From the NCBI GenBank assembly GCA_008933995.1, contig WARS01001888.1, positions 842,877 through 906,876 of the forward strand: DNA of 64,000 nucleotides, in the 5' to 3' direction. The position numbers and the translations under genes are program-made. The stretch is from Datnioides undecimradiatus (taxonomy: Eukaryota; Chordata; Actinopteri; Lobotiformes; Datnioididae). Positions within the stretch are counted from its first letter, which is position 1. Each line of letters starts with the position of its first letter. Positions 60,771 to 64,000 of this stretch are shown here, one piece after another. The notes beneath the pieces were generated by a model that did no database searches, was not told the DNA's origin, and was given only the letters and a program-made list of their open reading frames with translations.

Positions 60771-60915
60771 GGCCGGGCACAGCCCGAAAAGGCGACGTGG
60801 ACTCGCCTTCCCGTAGGCCCACCACCCACAGGAAGGAGCATAAGGGGCCGGTGCAAAGTGGATTGGGTAGCGGTCATGGGCAGAGGCCCCGGCGACCCAA
60901 TCCCTGGACAAAGAA
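60765..60915 (-). repeat. GC-rich repeat fused to the Penelope-like fragment
   Basis: About 150 GC-rich bases (for example CGCCTTTTCGGGCTGTGCCC on the minus strand) continue the Penelope frame without a stop, but the base composition changes sharply at about 60770. It resembles a sequence common in fish retroelements. The junction is probably a chimeric insertion. Confidence 0.4.
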
Positions 60916-60924
60916 TCTGGCTAT

Positions 60925-63650
60925 ACACAGTAAATTTTGCAGTGTTAAAGTAACACTTAAAGAGTTACATTTAGCACTATTTCCGAGTGTATTTGGTCCC
61001 AGTTGGAATTGATGTTAAATTAACTCTTGCCCGAGTGTTAAAATTTTAGAGTTAACTCTAAATAGAGTAAAAATTTAACACTACCTTACACTGTATAGTG
61101 TTAATCAAATTTAACACCACAGGTTAAATAACTCTGGAGAGTGTAAATATTATTCTCATTAGTGTTAATAATTAACTCTTGTGTGATAACAAATCAATTC
61201 TAATTGAGTTAAATTCCAATTTCCATTAACACTGTATTGAGTTATAAAAAGTTAACACTGGAAGGTAAAATAACTCTGGTAAGTATTGATTTTACACACT
61301 ACTGTGTTGATAATTGAAAATATTACTGTGAAAACGCACCACTGATAGAGTACAATCCTAACATCCATTAACACTACACAGTGTCACTGAAACTTAACAC
61401 TAGTTATAAAATTAAATCTCAGTGGAGTTAATTTTACAATTAATTTACTCATTTGTAGTGTCAAATTACATCTCATTTTTATTTTCAAAAAATATTTAAA
61501 CTTTTTCATACATACTATTAATTGACAAGAAAAAAAATTACCACCAGTTACCACAAAATAATGCATATAACAACTTTATAGTCAGGCCAAAAATATAAAA
61601 TTATTTCTAAATTTCATGGCGAATACAAACCCACTTAAAGCACTGACCTTAGGTCTGCATAAAATGGCAATAAGGAACAACATAAAAGGAGGAATCTGCC
61701 ATTCCATACTTCATTTGAACATCAAATGATTTCAAGTAAAACCATTCATTTATGAGCAACACTTTTACAGTCCTGTCAGGGTGCAGCCTGACTTTAAAGG
61801 CATGGTAATGGTGATCAAAACACATGGTTTCCAGCAATTTTCCACAGAGCAATACACTGTCATCTTTAACAACAATAGTCCTGATCTTACAAAACACAGG
61901 CATCTCAAATGGTACTTCAGTACAAATAATAAAATCACAGCGGTACTCTGTACCATGATGTTTTATCCACTTGGCAGAAAACACACTGGTGGACAATACA
62001 GCTCCAAGTTTGGAAGCAATCTCTGAATCTTCTTTGAGCTCATGAAGTGTCACCAAAAGAAGAAGATGCCAGTGTTTATCATCTGTCTGTATTAAATCAC
62101 CGAATATCAGAGGCATATTGCGCAATAAGCACCAAGACTGTATGGCATTCAACCCCAAATCATTGGTTCCATCAAACAACTTTCCTCTTGGTCATCAAAA
62201 GCATGTACTCTACCAGAAGTTGTCCTGAATGTACTGAAGAACAAATTTGACCTCAAACTGGGCAACTCCCTCTAAAATATCATGCATTACATCTACAGAA
62301 AAATGATTGGCTGTGTTGAAATACTGAAGTGAATTTAACAGACAAATGCGTTTCACACCATATACATGTGGTAGCGTAGGATTTGTTTGTATAGTTTGAC
62401 AGTGCTGTTTATGCATTGCGACAGCTCTTAGTACAACGTCCGGGTCATCTTCACAGAATACAGTTTGAAAACAATCTTTCTCAAGGAGACAGAAACGACA
62501 GCAATATCAAGCCACAAATCCAAACAGACAGTGCAACCCGAGATTATCCCCAGTGACCTGAACTACCGTACCATGACTCACATGTTTAAACATGGAAATT
62601 ATAAGTCCCTCTGTCTCCAGCACTTTCAGATCATTGACAAGTAGCTCAAGTATCAAATTAAAACCATAACAATTGATATCCTGTGCATGAAAAAGAGCAC
62701 ACAAATGAATATTAATCAAAGACGAATTAAAGATTGAGGGGAAATTTCTTAATGAAAAATATATAGCACCTAATTTATGTACACCCTTTTTAGAGCCCAG
62801 GGGATTTGCAGTTTCAAAGTCATCATAAAATAGCTGAATCCGCAAGGCATCTTTTTCTATAGAAAATAAGGGACTTTCTTTAAAATAAGTGGCATCTCTC
62901 AAGTCTGCATACACTCCTTCTTTAGGCATGTACCTGAGCTTGAACATATCTGAAAGTTCTGGATTTTTAAAAATTTTCTTCAGCATTTCCAAAATGGGAA
63001 CACATGCAAATTTATCAGTTACAATAACCTGGTCATATGTCCCAGTAACCTTGTTTCTTCTACTGTCAAATCTTGTGCCAAGCACCTTTTCAACAGGATC
63101 AACATTTCCCACTTCTTAGTGAAATGTTTGTTTCGTTTAGCCTCTGTATTTAAGGGTTGAATGGGTTTTCTAACTTTTGGAAAGATTGTTCTATTTTGTT
63201 CTCATGTTCTGCGTCCTGTGGAGACAAGCACTGTAACGCTGTGTGTTTAGCCTGACTATGAATCTCAAAAAACACTTCTTCCATGGATGAGACAAAACTA
63301 TTTACAGTAGACTGACTTAATCCAGCTGCCTTGAATTGTGCGACTGCAGAAGCACACATATCTAAAGTGCTCCTATTGGACATTCTCAATTGTTCAGATG
63401 TTGAGGCTGTCTCATCTACAATAGCTGTCACAGATGTTGTGTCTGTCTTGTCTACATTAGCTGTCATCAACTCTCCTGCACTGCTTAAATTAACATCAGT
63501 GTGAACTTCTTGGTCAATATACTCAGTATGTTTGGTGTTTAAATGTTTCCTAAAACCTGAAAAAGTACCAAACACACAGCCACATCTAATCTGAGCACAT
63601 TTAAGGCAAAGATTTTTTGCAGGCAAGTAACCATGAACCAATCATAAATG
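60925..63650 (-). mobile_element. Decayed DNA transposon with subterminal repeats and zinc-finger ORF
   Basis: The left 500 bases (60925-61440) are packed with TTAACACT, GAGTTAA and TAACTCT words in both orientations, like subterminal repeats of a DNA transposon, starting near CACAGTAAATTTTGCAG. Four coding blocks follow on the minus strand: 63641-63150 (a zinc-knuckle-like CGCVFGTFSGFRKHLNTKH), 63112-62507 (YDQVIVTDKFACVPILEML), 62416-62210 (SVDVMHDILEGVAQFEVK) and 62179-61649 (LGLNAIQSWCLLRNMPLIFG). The last three share one frame. They are broken by TGA (near 62507) and by three stops near 62165-62210, with an internal loss inside the last block. DVMHDILEGV resembles a motif of fish EnSpm/CMC-type transposases, but the family is inferred. 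Confidence 0.6.
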
Positions 63651-63659
63651 CCCAACGAG

Positions 63660-64000
63660 CATATTTGAACTTGGTTTTGAGTTGAGTTTCTTGTTTTGTT
63701 GTTTCCTGTTTTATTTTGAAGAGTTTTTCCCTTGTATGTTTCTGTGTACTTGTTTCCTGTCTGTGATTAGTTCATTGGGTTCACCTGTGTCTCGTTTGCC
63801 TGCACTCCAAGTCTATTTAAGTTGTGTCATTGCCTTTGTTCTCGGTTGGTTCATTTGCTAGGTTTGATTCCGTGTTCCTGCCTTGATTCCTTGTGTTTCC
63901 CTGTGTGAACTCTGAGATTTTGGTTTTCTGGTTTTTGGATTTTGCTTTTTTGGGTTTTTGCTTTTCATGTCATGTTTGGACTGATTACCTGGTTTTCGAC
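63660..64000 (+). mobile_element. Possible LTR or retroelement 5' part, cut by the window end
   Basis: T-rich sequence with GTCTATTTAAG (TATA-like) near 63813 and words like TTGCCTTTGTTCTCGG. It has the same character as the possible LTR at 59.55 to 60.1 kb, but no clear copy relation could be shown by eye. Confidence 0.25.

Noticed and set aside
1-64000. tRNA, rRNA or snRNA genes
   Set aside because: I looked for tRNA boxes and cloverleaf-like text and saw none convincing; a dedicated scan could still find a diverged one.

Overview
This window looks like chromosomal DNA from a ray-finned (teleost) fish. The protein genes are split into many short exons with GT..AG borders. The introns are full of fish-type mobile DNA: L2/Maui-like LINEs with ATTGAATTG tails, LINE tails ending in ATTCT or ATTCTG, Tc1 transposons and a Penelope-like element. 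There are also many minisatellites and microsatellites. There is no bacterial-style gene organisation. I cannot name the species.

Three genes are recognised with confidence, in an order related to human chromosome 1q22. (1) arhgef2 (GEF-H1, a microtubule-linked Rho exchange factor) is on the minus strand, about 27.9 to 1.9 kb; I could place 21 coding exons. (2) tmem79 (mattrin) is on the plus strand, 32.9 to 34.4 kb, in four exons giving a complete frame of 399 residues. (3) gon4l (a nuclear transcription co-regulator with PAH repeats and a C-terminal Myb/SANT domain) is on the minus strand, 58.7 to 41.7 kb; 30 exons splice to an unbroken frame of 1782 residues. Two smaller unrecognised genes lie between them. 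One is a three-exon minus-strand gene (30.5 to 32.3 kb) whose 5' end overlaps the likely tmem79 leader. The other is the 3' end of a plus-strand gene (40.0 to 40.8 kb) that runs tail to tail with gon4l.

The rest is repeat-rich. 1 to 1.9 kb is 3' flank. 3 to 27 kb is arhgef2 introns holding LINE pieces, a nearly intact Tc1 copy with two nonsense codons, a small piggyBac-like MITE and many tandem arrays. 28 to 30.5 kb is a CpG-rich promoter flank followed by repeats. 34.5 to 40 kb is LINE and Tc1 debris. Beyond gon4l, 59 to 64 kb holds a possible LTR, a Penelope-like fragment joined to a GC-rich repeat, and a decayed DNA transposon with dense subterminal repeats and coding remains.

I found no clearly new biological system. 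The points most worth following are an arhgef2 exon that appears to be missing just after the PH domain, a 31-bp duplication that copies a gon4l splice donor, the two unrecognised genes, and the decayed transposon at the right end.
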